Shown here one piece after another: positions 18,129-26,237 of a stretch of 64,000 nt of DNA. The stretch's first letter is position 1; every line of letters begins with the position of its first letter. A program made the position numbers and the translations under genes. Source of the stretch: AC-32 sp963704005. GTDB lineage: Bacteria; Actinomycetota; Thermoleophilia; Gaiellales; Gaiellaceae. The notes beneath the pieces were generated by a model, which was given only the letters and a program-made list of their open reading frames with translations, searched no databases and had not been told where the DNA came from. The stretch is from the NCBI GenBank assembly GCA_963704005.1, contig CAVPGJ010000004.1, positions 310,001 to 374,000 of the forward strand. The letters are read 5' to 3'.

Positions 18129-18908
18129 ATGACGACGCCGACTGTCGCGCTGCTCGGCCTCGGCGAGGCCGGGAGCCGGCTCGCCGGCGACCTGGCGGAG
18201 GCGGGAGTCGACGTGCGGGGCTTCGACCCCGGTGGGCTCGACGTCGGTGGAGTTGTCCGCGTCCACGATCCCGAGGAGGCGGTGGACGGCTGCGACGCCG
18301 TGCTGAGCGTCAACTCCGCTGCGGCCGCACTCGCCGCGGCGGCGTCGGCGCTGCCCGCGCTGGCAGAGGGCGCGATCTACGCGGATCTGAACACGGCGGC
18401 GCCGGACCTGAAGCGCGAGGTCGGGGCGCTCGTAGCGGGAGCCGGTGCGCGCTTCGCCGACGTGGCGCTCATCGGGAGCGTGCCCGCAACCGGCCTTCGC
18501 ACCCAGGCGCTTGCTTCGGGGCCCGGTGCGCAGGCCTTCGCCGACGCGTTCGGGCCGCTGGGGATGCCGGTCGAGGTTGTCTCCGAGCGCGCGGGTGACG
18601 CCGCGTCGTTGAAGCTCTTGCGCTCGGTCTTCATGAAGGGCGTCGCCGCCGCCGCGATCGAGAGCCTCCGGGCCGCGGAGGCCGCGGGCCAGCGCGACTG
18701 GCTCGAAGGCCAGCTTGCGGCGGTGCTGGGCGAACCGTTGCTCGAGCGCCTGCTCGAAGGCAGCCGCAAGCATGCGACGCGGCGGGTGGGCGAGATGGAG
18801 GCGGCGCGGGACCTGCTGCTTTCGCTTGGAATCGAGCCGCGGATCGCCATGGCGAGCGCGGCGCTGCTCGCCGAGCTTGCCGCCGCTCCTCAAGGCGCCG
18901 GGCGATAG
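18129..18908 (+). CDS. NAD(P)-binding oxidoreductase, 3-hydroxyisobutyrate dehydrogenase-like with DUF1932
   Basis: Beta-hydroxyacid-dehydrogenase-like protein, 259 residues. The N-terminal Rossmann fold starts VALLGLGEAGSRLAGDLAEAGVDVRGFDP; the C-terminal half matches the DUF1932 helical domain, with the conserved Lys in ASLKLLRSVFMKGVAAAAIESL. It reduces or oxidises a hydroxy/oxo acid or hemiacetal with NAD(P). It heads an operon with a metal hydrolase-like protein, a GalB-like hydratase, a LigK-like aldolase and an extradiol dioxygenase; by position it could replace LigC, the semialdehyde dehydrogenase of protocatechuate 4,5-cleavage. That role is inference. Confidence 0.78.
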   Translation: MTTPTVALLGLGEAGSRLAGDLAEAGVDVRGFDPGGLDVGGVVRVHDPEEAVDGCDAVLSVNSAAAALAAAASALPALAEGAIYADLNTAAPDLKREVGALVAGAGARFADVALIGSVPATGLRTQALASGPGAQAFADAFGPLGMPVEVVSERAGDAASLKLLRSVFMKGVAAAAIESLRAAEAAGQRDWLEGQLAAVLGEPLLERLLEGSRKHATRRVGEMEAARDLLLSLGIEPRIAMASAALLAELAAAPQGAGR

Positions 18909-18920
18909 GGTCGGCGCACG

Positions 18921-19850
18921 ATGGCGACGCAGGGCGCTGAGGAGGTTCGGCCGAGCGAGCGAGCGCGCGTGCTCGTCCGTGGCGCGTACGACCTGCACGT
19001 CCACATCGCCCCCGACGTGCCCCCGCGGCGGATCGACGACGTCACGCTCGCGCACCGCTTCGCGGACGCCGGGCTCGCCGGCTTCGCGCTCAAGTCTCAC
19101 TACACCTCGACGGCCGAGCGGGCGCAGGTGGTCTCCGGGGTCGTCCCGGACGTGCAGGTGCTGGGAACGCTGACGCTGAACCAGGCGGTGGGCGGGATGA
19201 ACGCGCTCGCCGTCGAGATAGCCGCCCGTGAGGGCGCACGGATCGTCTGGATGCCGACCGTCGACTCTCCCGCGGAGACGGCCGGCCGGGTGGAACCGAA
19301 ACCCGGCGACAACGTTCCCCAGTGGGCGCGCCTCCAGCATGAGTTGCGCGCGCTCGGGCTCGGCGTCGAGCCTGTGCGCGTGACGGGCGAGGACGGACGT
19401 CTCCTGCCCGAGACCCGCGACGTCCTGCGGGCGATCGCGCGGCACGGGCTCGTCCTTGCCACCGCGCACCTCGCCCGCGACGACGCGTTCGCGGTCGTCG
19501 ACGGCGCGCTCGAGGAAGGCGTCGCGCACATCGTCGTCACGCACCCGGAGTTCCCCTGCCAGGACTTCTCGATCGACGACCAGGTGGCGCTCGCCGAGCG
19601 GGGTTGCCTGCTCGAACGGTGCCTGAGCACGCCGCACAGCGGGAAGACGACGTGGGAGCACGTCGTCGATGGGGTGCGCGCGGTCGGCGTGGAGCGCACG
19701 CTCTTCTCCAGCGACCTCGGCAACCCCGACTACCCGGCGGTGGAAGACGGGCTCGCGCTCTGGGCGGATCGCCTTCTGGAAGCCGATTTCGGGGAGGACG
19801 ACGTGCAGGAGATGATCGTCGGGCAGTCGCGCCGGCTGGTAGGAGCTTGA
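18921..19850 (+). CDS. DUF6282 family, amidohydrolase-like metal-dependent hydrolase
   Basis: TIM-barrel protein of 309 residues with metal-hydrolase hallmarks: YDLHVHIAPD near the N-terminus (HxH after strand 1), TAHLARDD and VVTHPEF (later His ligands) and LFSSDLGNPDYP (the aspartate after strand 8). I recognise it as DUF6282, a family without a defined reaction that I know of. It follows the NAD(P) oxidoreductase by 12 bases and precedes a GalB-like gene. In the classical protocatechuate 4,5-cleavage route the amidohydrolase LigI opens 2-pyrone-4,6-dicarboxylate; this protein could do an equivalent lactone or ester hydrolysis. Confidence 0.75.
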   Translation: MATQGAEEVRPSERARVLVRGAYDLHVHIAPDVPPRRIDDVTLAHRFADAGLAGFALKSHYTSTAERAQVVSGVVPDVQVLGTLTLNQAVGGMNALAVEIAAREGARIVWMPTVDSPAETAGRVEPKPGDNVPQWARLQHELRALGLGVEPVRVTGEDGRLLPETRDVLRAIARHGLVLATAHLARDDAFAVVDGALEEGVAHIVVTHPEFPCQDFSIDDQVALAERGCLLERCLSTPHSGKTTWEHVVDGVRAVGVERTLFSSDLGNPDYPAVEDGLALWADRLLEADFGEDDVQEMIVGQSRRLVGA

Positions 19851-20560
19851 GCAGGAGGCTCCTCGTCGTCGGCGCTCACTCGGCCGACTTTGTCTGGCGC
19901 GCGGGCGGGGCCGTCGCGGTCACGACGTCCGCGGGGGGTACGGCGCGGGTGCTCGCACTCTCCTACGGCGAGCGCGGTGAGTCCGGCGAGCTCTGGAAAG
20001 AGCCGGATCAAACCATCGAGCACGTGAAGGAGATCCGGCACGCCGAGGCCGAAAGGGCGGCGGCCGCGCTCGGTGCCGAGTTCGAGTGCCTGGACCTCGG
20101 GGACTATCCCCTCGACGTCGACAAGGAGGCGCTCGGCCGGCTCGCGGACCGGATCCGCGACTTCGCGCCCGACGTGCTCGTCACGCACACCGACCGCGAC
20201 CCGTTCAACCCCGACCACGCGGTCGCGTTCTTCGCCGTCGAGCGCGCCCGCGCGCTTGCGGCCGGAGCGGGTGTGGCGAGCGCCTTCGAGACCGTGCAGC
20301 CGCCCGAGTTCCTGTTGTTCGAGCCGCACCAACCGGAGCTCTGCAACTTCGTGCCGACGACGTTCGTCGACATCACGCCGGTGATCGAGCAGAAGCAGGC
20401 AGCGATGGCGGAGATGAAGGCGCAGGCCTACCTCCGGACGTACTACGGCCAGCGTGCCGAGCAGCGCGGCAACCACGCTCGTCGCTCCTCGGGGAACAAC
20501 GCGATCCGCTATGCCGAGGCGTTCCAGCGCGTGATCCCTCAGGTGGTGAGCGCGTTGTGA
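19847..20560 (+). CDS. galB: PIG-L-type hydratase, likely 4-oxalomesaconate hydratase (GalB-like)
   Basis: PIG-L/LmbE-fold protein of 237 residues from a TTG that overlaps the upstream stop and has GTAGGAG before it. The zinc motif is GAHSADFVWRAGG (His11, Asp14) with a later NPDH (His124). In ordinary PIG-L deacetylases the motif is AHPDD; the HSAD form followed by FVWRAGG, and the segment LSYGERGES, resemble GalB of Pseudomonas putida, a zinc hydratase acting on 4-oxalomesaconate from gallate. The next gene encodes the aldolase that consumes the GalB product, which strongly supports the assignment over a deacetylase role. Confidence 0.78.
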   Translation: MSRRLLVVGAHSADFVWRAGGAVAVTTSAGGTARVLALSYGERGESGELWKEPDQTIEHVKEIRHAEAERAAAALGAEFECLDLGDYPLDVDKEALGRLADRIRDFAPDVLVTHTDRDPFNPDHAVAFFAVERARALAAGAGVASAFETVQPPEFLLFEPHQPELCNFVPTTFVDITPVIEQKQAAMAEMKAQAYLRTYYGQRAEQRGNHARRSSGNNAIRYAEAFQRVIPQVVSAL

Positions 20561-21177
20561 GCGACGTGTTCGCGGCGCTCGCCGAGCTCGGAACCGCAAC
20601 CGTCCACGAGGCGGGCGCGCGCGCGCCGCTCGTCGACGTTGCGCTCCACCAGGTCGTGCCGGGCTCGCGTGCCGCCGGGCCGGCGCGCACCGTTCGCTGC
20701 GGCCAGGGCGACAACCTGATGGTGCACGCCGCGGTCGCGGAGGCCCGGCCCGGTGAGGTCCTCGTGCTGACGATGCCCGAGCCGGTCCCGGTCGCGCTCG
20801 TCGGCGAGCTGATTGCGACCCAGGCGAAGGGCCGTGGCGTCGCAGCGCTGCTCGTCGATGCCGCAGTGCGCGATCTCGAAGAGCTCCGTGAGCTCGGGCT
20901 CCCGATCTGGGCGCGTTTCGTTCGCGTTCGGGGTGCCGAGAAGAAGGTTCCGGGGGAGATCGGCAGGCCGGTGCAGGTGGGGGGCGCGACGATCCGCCAG
21001 GGTGACGCGGTAGTGCTGGACGCGGACGGCGCCGTCGTCGTGGAGCAGGAGCGCGTCGAGGAGGTGCTGGCCGCCGCCCGCGCGCGGGCCGAGCGGGAGC
21101 GCGAGAAGCGGGCGAAGCTGCAAGCCGGAGCGCTCTCGTACGATCTCGACGGTCTGCGGCAACTCGTCGAGCCGTGA
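20557..21177 (+). CDS. ligK: 4-carboxy-4-hydroxy-2-oxoadipate aldolase, LigK/GalC-like (RraA fold)
   Basis: RraA-fold class II aldolase of 206 residues, GTG overlapping the galB-like stop. Family features are ARTVRCGQGDNLMVHAAVAEARPGEVLVL, the loop AKGRGVAALLVDAAVRD (the Arg and Asp bind oxoacid and metal), and GEIGRPVQVGGATIRQGDAVVLDADGAVVV. LigK/GalC splits 4-carboxy-4-hydroxy-2-oxoadipate into pyruvate and oxaloacetate and can decarboxylate oxaloacetate. A C-terminal basic helix (ARARAEREREKRAKLQ) is also typical. RraA-like regulators share the fold, but the GalB-like neighbour favours the aldolase. Confidence 0.8.
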   Translation: MSDVFAALAELGTATVHEAGARAPLVDVALHQVVPGSRAAGPARTVRCGQGDNLMVHAAVAEARPGEVLVLTMPEPVPVALVGELIATQAKGRGVAALLVDAAVRDLEELRELGLPIWARFVRVRGAEKKVPGEIGRPVQVGGATIRQGDAVVLDADGAVVVEQERVEEVLAAARARAEREREKRAKLQAGALSYDLDGLRQLVEP

Positions 21178-22130
21178 CGGAGCCCCTGCACGACCTTGCG
21201 CGGATCGGGCACGTCGAGCTGCTGACGCCGAAGCCCGAGGAGAGCCTCCGCTTCTTCGTCGAGGTGCTCGGGATGGAGGAGGAGGCGCGCGAGGGGCAGT
21301 CCGTCTACCTGCGGGGCTGGGGCGACTACCTGCGCTACAGCCTCGAGCTCACCGAGGCGCCCCAGGCCGGGCTCGGCCACATGGCGTTGCGCGCGTGGAG
21401 CCCCGAGGCGCTCGAGCGGCGGGTCGCCGCGATCGAGGCGACCGGGCTCGGGGTGGGGTGGATCGACGGCGACGTCGGCCACGGCCCTGCCTACCGGTTC
21501 TCCGATCCCGACGGGCACATCTGCGAGCTCTACTACGAGGCCGAGCGCTACGTCGCGCCCGAGCACCTGCGGCCGTCCTGGCGCAACCAGCCGCAGCGAT
21601 ACGTCGGCCGGGGCGCGGCGGTGAAGCGACTCGACCACGTCAACATGCTCGCGGCGGACGTGCGGGCGAGTCGCGAGTTCGCGCAGGACGTGCTCGGCTA
21701 CCGCCTGTACGAGCGGATCGAGCTCGACGACGGCACCGAGGCCGGGGCGTGGCTCAGCCTGTCGATCGCGGCGCACGAGCTGATCTACGTCGCCGATGCC
21801 CACAGCGCTCGCGGCCGTCTCCACCACGTCGCGTTCTGGGTCGACACGCGCGAGGAGTGCCTCCGCGCGGCCGATCTCTTCGTCGACAACGACATCTACA
21901 TCGAGGCCGCTCCGTCGAAGCACGCGATCGCGCAGGGCTTCTTCGTCTACGTCTTCGAGCCGGGTGGAAACCGGGTGGAGGTGACGACCGGCGGCTACTT
22001 CGTCTACGACCCCGATTTCGAGCCGATCGTGTGGACGGAGCAGGAGCGTGCACGCGGTCAGTTCTGGGGCGTGCAGACGATCGAAAGCTTCCACACCTAC
22101 GGCACGCCCGACATCGGCGGCCGAGAATGA
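21174..22130 (+). CDS. type I extradiol ring-cleavage dioxygenase (two VOC domains)
   Basis: Catechol 2,3-dioxygenase-like protein of 318 residues, GTG overlapping the aldolase stop. The first VOC domain covers about 10-125, the catalytic second one about 150-275. Fe(II) ligands are visible as His155 (LDHVNML), a His of LHHVAFW (217/218) and Glu269 (GNRVEV); the residues SKHAIAQGFFVYVFEPGGN match the active-site His/Tyr region. It should cleave a catechol-type ring next to the diol. Known gallate and protocatechuate 4,5-dioxygenases are of the unrelated LigB type, so a VOC enzyme beside GalB/LigK-like genes is unexpected. Confidence 0.85.
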   Translation: MTEPLHDLARIGHVELLTPKPEESLRFFVEVLGMEEEAREGQSVYLRGWGDYLRYSLELTEAPQAGLGHMALRAWSPEALERRVAAIEATGLGVGWIDGDVGHGPAYRFSDPDGHICELYYEAERYVAPEHLRPSWRNQPQRYVGRGAAVKRLDHVNMLAADVRASREFAQDVLGYRLYERIELDDGTEAGAWLSLSIAAHELIYVADAHSARGRLHHVAFWVDTREECLRAADLFVDNDIYIEAAPSKHAIAQGFFVYVFEPGGNRVEVTTGGYFVYDPDFEPIVWTEQERARGQFWGVQTIESFHTYGTPDIGGRE

Positions 22131-22148
22131 GTGACTAGACTCGCGGCC

Positions 22149-22223
22149 GTGAGCGAGGTTCCTGCGCGCCTCGAGCATCCTTCCGCAATCGCGGCGCCGC
22201 ACGTTCCGCGAACGGCGCCCTGA
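22149..22223 (+). CDS. putative 24-residue leader peptide coupled to methylene-THF reductase
   Basis: A short frame starting GTG AGC GAG and reading VSEVPARLEHPSAIAAPHVP, then RTAP, whose TGA overlaps the downstream ATG as TGATG. The reductase ATG has no ribosome site of its own, so translation of this short frame could deliver ribosomes to it, as in the other overlaps of this operon. It begins 18 bases after the dioxygenase stop. It could also be the remnant of a deleted gene or chance. No motif is recognised. Confidence 0.35.
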   Translation: MSEVPARLEHPSAIAAPHVPRTAP

Positions 22224-23758
22224 TGCCTCCGCTCCGCGAGCAGCTCGCCCGGCCGGGGGCGTTCGTCGTTGCAACCGAGCTCGTCACGAGCCGGGGGATG
22301 ATCACTGCGGCCGGCGGCCAGGAGCTCCTGTCGGTGGCGCGCGAGCTCTCCGAGGATCCGCGGGTCGATGTGCTCTCGATCACGGACAATCCGGGTGGCC
22401 AGGCGATGCTGGCGCCCGACGCGCTCGGGACCGATCTCATCTCGCGCGGGCAGGAGGTGATCATCCACCTCGCCTGCAAGGACTGGAACCGCAACGCGCT
22501 CGAGAGCCGAGCCTGGCAGCTCGGCTCGGAAGGCTTTCACAACATCCTCGCGCTCTCGGGCGACTATCCGGTCACCGGCCACCAAGGGCTCGCCGCGCCC
22601 GTCTTCGACATCGACTCGGTCGGGCTGCTCAGCCTCCTCGCGAACCTGAACGAGGGCGTGCCTCATGCCGGGAAGCCGGACGAGCGACTCGAACGCACGG
22701 ACTTCTTCCTGGGCTGCGTCGTCACAAACCACAAGCGTCACGAGCGCGAGGTGATGCCGCAGTACTTCAAGTTGCGCAAGAAGGCTCAGGCCGGCGGGCG
22801 CTTCGTGATCAACCAGATCGGCTGGGACACTCGCAAGGACGACGAGCTGCTGCGCTGGATCAGACGCGAGCGCCTCCCGCTCCACGCGTTCGCGAACGTC
22901 TACCTCCTCTCCCCGAGCGCGGCGCGGGCGTTCCGCAAGGGGAAGATCCCGGGCGTCGTCGTCAGCGACGAGCTGCTCGAGCTGGTGGAGCGCCAGGAGG
23001 CGAGCCCGGACAAGGGCCGGGCCTTCTTCGTCGAGCTCGCGGCCAAGCACGTGGCCGTCGCGCGCGGACTGGGCTTCGACGGGGTCTACCTGGGCGGCCA
23101 CGCGCCGGCGTCCACCTTCGGCGAGATCGTCGACCTCGCGCGCTCCTTTGCCGGCGACTGGCGCGAGCTCGCGCGCGAGATCCAGTTTCCTCTCGAGGAC
23201 GAGTTCTACCTCTTCGAGCCGGATCCGGAGACGGGCCTCTCGTCGGACGAGGTCAACCCGGCCTACGTCGAGTCGAAGCGGCGTCGCAAGACGGACCTGC
23301 GCGTTCCGCTGAAGTACCGCTTTAGCCGGCGCATGCACGGCGCGGCGTTCGCGCCGGACGCGCCGCTCTTCTCCGCCGGGCGCGCGTTCTACCGCACCGT
23401 CGAGAAGGCCCCCCGGCCCGTCGGGAAGCTCGCCCACGCGGCCGAGCAGGCGGTCAAGGTGCCGATGTTCCGCTGCCGCGACTGCGGCGACTGCTCGCTG
23501 CCCGAGATCGCCTACGTCTGTCCCGAGTCGATCTGCGCCAAGAACCAGCGCAACGGCCCGTGCGGCGGCACCCGCGACGGCCTGTGCGAGGTCTACGACT
23601 CGGAGTGCATCTGGTCGCAGGCCTACGAGCGGCTCAAGGCCTACGGCGAGGAGGAGTCGATGCTCGACGGCCCGGTCGTGATCAAGGACAACGCGCTCCT
23701 CCGGACGAGCGCGTGGGCCAACACCTTCCTGGGCCGCGACCACCAGAGCCGGCCGTGA
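22223..23758 (+). CDS. metF: methylenetetrahydrofolate reductase with C-terminal cysteine-rich domain
   Basis: 511-residue protein: an N-terminal MTHFR TIM barrel (about 1-310; RGMITAAGGQELL, VLSITDNPGG, HLACKDWNRNALES, NILALSGDYPV, FVINQIGWDTRK, GVYLGGHAPA) and a C-terminal MTHFR_C-type domain with many cysteines (FRCRDCGDCSLPE, CPESICAKNQRNGPCGG). It interconverts 5-methyl- and 5,10-methylene-tetrahydrofolate; the C-terminal domain is known from corrinoid/anaerobic C1 systems. Next to formate-THF ligase and aromatic genes it probably recycles methyl groups from methoxy-aromatics, as metF and ligH do in Sphingobium SYK-6. Start is the ATG overlapping the leader frame. Confidence 0.85.
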   Translation: MPPLREQLARPGAFVVATELVTSRGMITAAGGQELLSVARELSEDPRVDVLSITDNPGGQAMLAPDALGTDLISRGQEVIIHLACKDWNRNALESRAWQLGSEGFHNILALSGDYPVTGHQGLAAPVFDIDSVGLLSLLANLNEGVPHAGKPDERLERTDFFLGCVVTNHKRHEREVMPQYFKLRKKAQAGGRFVINQIGWDTRKDDELLRWIRRERLPLHAFANVYLLSPSAARAFRKGKIPGVVVSDELLELVERQEASPDKGRAFFVELAAKHVAVARGLGFDGVYLGGHAPASTFGEIVDLARSFAGDWRELAREIQFPLEDEFYLFEPDPETGLSSDEVNPAYVESKRRRKTDLRVPLKYRFSRRMHGAAFAPDAPLFSAGRAFYRTVEKAPRPVGKLAHAAEQAVKVPMFRCRDCGDCSLPEIAYVCPESICAKNQRNGPCGGTRDGLCEVYDSECIWSQAYERLKAYGEEESMLDGPVVIKDNALLRTSAWANTFLGRDHQSRP

Positions 23759-25416
23759 CGAACCCGAACAGCCTCGAGATCGCCCAGGCGGCGACGCTCC
23801 GGCCGATCGCCGAGCTGGCCGGGGACCTCGGGCTCGAGCCGTCGGAGTTCGACCTCTACGGGCCCTACAAGGCCAAGATCCACACGTCGGTGCTCGACCG
23901 GCTGCAGGAGCGGCCGGCCGCGAAGCTGATCTGCACGACGGCGATCACGCCGACCAAGGCCGGCGAGGGCAAGACCACGACCTCGGTCTCGCTGACGCAG
24001 GGCCTCGGCCACATCGGCCGCAGGCCGGTGCTCTGCCTGCGGGAGGCCTCGCTCGGGCCCGTGTTCGGGATCAAGGGTGGCGCCTGCGGCGGCGGCTACG
24101 CGCAGGTCGTCCCGATGGAGGACCTCAACCTCCACTTCACCGGCGACATGCACGCGATCGGCGCCGCGAACAACCTCCTGGCGGCGATCGTCGAGGCGCA
24201 CGTGCTGCAGGGGAACCGGCTCGGGATCGAGCCGCTGAGCATCACCTGGCGGCGGTGCGTCGACATGAACGACCGGGCCCTGCGGGAGATCGTGGTCGGC
24301 CTCGGCGGGCGCGCGAACGGCTACGCCCGCCAGACCGGCTTCGACATCACCGCCGCATCCGAGGTGATGGCGATCGTCGCGGTCTCGCGCGACGTGCACG
24401 ACCTCCGCCGGCGCCTCGGCGAGATCACCGTGGCGTACACGTTCGACGGCGAGCCTGTCACGGCCGAGCAGCTGCGCGCCGGCGGCGCCATGGCGGTCGT
24501 CCTCAAGGAGGCGCTGCAGCCGAATCTCGTGCAGACGCTGGAGGGCCAGCCGGCGCTCGTCCACTGCGGCCCCTTTGCCAACATCGCGCACGGCAACAAC
24601 TCGCTGACCGCCGACCTCGTCGGGCTGAAGCTAGGCGACTACGTCGTCACCGAGAGCGGCTTCGGCTCGGACATGGGCATGGAGAAGTTCTTCAACATCG
24701 TCTGCCGCGTGGGCGGGCTCTCGCCGAGCGCGGTGGTGGTCGTGGCGACGGTCCGGGCCCTGAAGCACCACGGCGGCGAGCCCGACGGCGGTCTGGACGC
24801 GATCGAGCGCGGGTCGGAGAACCTGCGGCGGCACCTCGAGATCGTCCGCTCGTTCGGGCTGCCGGCCGTCGTTGCCGTGAACCGGTTCGGCGGCGACTCC
24901 GACGAGGAGCTCGAGGCCGTCAAGCGGCTCGCCCTCGAGCACGGCGCCCACGCCGCGGAGACGAACGAGGCATTCGATCGCGGCGGCGAGGGTGCGGCTG
25001 CGCTCGCGGAGGCGGTCGTCGACGCCGCGGAGCAGCCGAACGAGTTCACGCCGACATATCCGCTCGACGTCTCGATCCCCGAGAAGATCGAGGCGATCGC
25101 GACGCGGGTCTACGGCGCGGCCGGCGTCCACTTCCTGCCGCCGGCCGAGCAGAGCATCGAGCGCTTCACCGCCGACGGCCTGGGCGAGCTCCCCGTTTGC
25201 ATGGCGAAGACGCATCTCTCGCTCTCCGACGACCCTGCGCGGCTCAACGCGCCCGAGGACTTCACGCTCCACGTGCGCGACATCCGCGCGTTCACGGGCG
25301 CCGGCTGGCTCGTCCCGCTCTGCGGCGAGATCATGACCATGCCGGGCCTCGGCGCGGCGGCGGCCGCGTTCGACGTCGACATCGACGAGGAGGGCCGGAC
25401 GGTCGGGCTCTTCTAG
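23755..25416 (+). CDS. fhs: formate-tetrahydrofolate ligase
   Basis: 553-residue formyl-THF synthetase, close to the family's 556-560. The ATP loop is ITPTKAGEGKTTTSVSL (about residue 63), followed by REASLGPVFGIKGGACGGGYAQVVPMEDLNLHFTGD and the substrate segment TESGFGSDMGMEKFFNI. It makes 10-formyl-THF from formate and ATP, or runs the other way to yield ATP and formate. GTG start overlapping the reductase stop. In SYK-6 the orthologue LigH is needed for growth on vanillate and syringate, so here it likely completes oxidation of methoxyl carbon. The end overlaps the opposing hydrolase by four bases. Confidence 0.93.
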   Translation: MTNPNSLEIAQAATLRPIAELAGDLGLEPSEFDLYGPYKAKIHTSVLDRLQERPAAKLICTTAITPTKAGEGKTTTSVSLTQGLGHIGRRPVLCLREASLGPVFGIKGGACGGGYAQVVPMEDLNLHFTGDMHAIGAANNLLAAIVEAHVLQGNRLGIEPLSITWRRCVDMNDRALREIVVGLGGRANGYARQTGFDITAASEVMAIVAVSRDVHDLRRRLGEITVAYTFDGEPVTAEQLRAGGAMAVVLKEALQPNLVQTLEGQPALVHCGPFANIAHGNNSLTADLVGLKLGDYVVTESGFGSDMGMEKFFNIVCRVGGLSPSAVVVVATVRALKHHGGEPDGGLDAIERGSENLRRHLEIVRSFGLPAVVAVNRFGGDSDEELEAVKRLALEHGAHAAETNEAFDRGGEGAAALAEAVVDAAEQPNEFTPTYPLDVSIPEKIEAIATRVYGAAGVHFLPPAEQSIERFTADGLGELPVCMAKTHLSLSDDPARLNAPEDFTLHVRDIRAFTGAGWLVPLCGEIMTMPGLGAAAAAFDVDIDEEGRTVGLF

Positions 25417-26153
25417 GCGGGCTGAAGGTCGCCCGCGAACTCACTCAGGGCAGCGACGAGGTCCACGGTCCCCGAGTAGGCGGGCGCATGGTCGGTGTCG
25501 AGCTCGACGACGTTGCGGCACGGGTGCTCGGCGATCATCCGCCGCTGGAGCGCGGGCGGGATCGAGTTGTCCTGCGTGGTGAGCACGTAGAAGCGTGGAA
25601 TCGACGCGAGCAGCGCGTCGTCGACGCTCACGGGGTCGGCGTACGGCCCCACCGGCTGCGGCCGCTGGCGGGCGACGCAGACCGTGGCGTTCTCCGTCGT
25701 GCAGCAGTTGTAGATCGCCTGCAGCGCGGCCTCGGCGGGAAGCGTTGCGACCGGCGGCTCGCCCTCGATCACGATGTTCGCCTGGATCATGTCCTCGGCG
25801 CCCTCGGGGAGCTGCGTGAGGTCGAGCAGGCTCTGGCCGTCGCTCGGCATGAACGCGGTGACGAACACCAGGGCCGCCACATGCTCGGGTGTGTTCGAGG
25901 CCGCCTGGGTGACGACGGCGCCGCCCATGCTGTAGCCGACAAGGATCGCGGGCTCGGGCTGTGCGGCGAGCACCTCGGAGACACGCTGCGCGCAGCTCGC
26001 GAGCGTGACGTCTCCGGGCGGCGTCTCGTCGTTCCCTCCGCCGGGCAGGTCGAAGGTCTCGACCGTGTGTCCGGCCGCCTCGAGCGGCTCCCGCAGCGGC
26101 TCCAGGCTCCAGGCCCCGCCGAACGCGCCGTGGACGAAGACGAACCGTGCCAT
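25413..26153 (-). CDS. alpha/beta hydrolase (methyl esterase/salicylate-binding-protein-like)
   Basis: Alpha/beta-fold hydrolase of 246 residues. The oxyanion region is FVHGAFGGAWSLEPL, the nucleophile elbow VGYSMGGAVV, and the catalytic His in ELDTDHAPAYS. The overall pattern (VTAFMPSDGQSL, FYVLTTQDNSIPPALQRRM) is like plant methyl-esterase/hydroxynitrile-lyase-type proteins common in actinobacteria. I start at 26153, preceded by AAGGGAGGA; a longer frame to 26246 lacks a site. It might hydrolyse an ester or a C-C bond in the neighbouring aromatic pathways, including cleavage of an aryl-oxo acid, but nothing in the sequence proves this. Confidence 0.82.
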   Translation of the reverse strand: MARFVFVHGAFGGAWSLEPLREPLEAAGHTVETFDLPGGGNDETPPGDVTLASCAQRVSEVLAAQPEPAILVGYSMGGAVVTQAASNTPEHVAALVFVTAFMPSDGQSLLDLTQLPEGAEDMIQANIVIEGEPPVATLPAEAALQAIYNCCTTENATVCVARQRPQPVGPYADPVSVDDALLASIPRFYVLTTQDNSIPPALQRRMIAEHPCRNVVELDTDHAPAYSGTVDLVAALSEFAGDLQPA

Positions 26154-26237
26154 TAGTCCTCCCTTGGAATGCGATTCTAGGACGGCAATGGAGCCGTACT
26201 CGGATCTTCGTCTATTCAGGCGAGCGAGAATTGCTGG

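Noticed and set aside
19847..20560. GalB-like gene as an N-acetylglucosaminyl deacetylase (mycothiol or PIG-L type)
   Set aside because: The metal motif is HSAD followed by FVWRAGG rather than AHPDD, and the next gene is a LigK-type aldolase.
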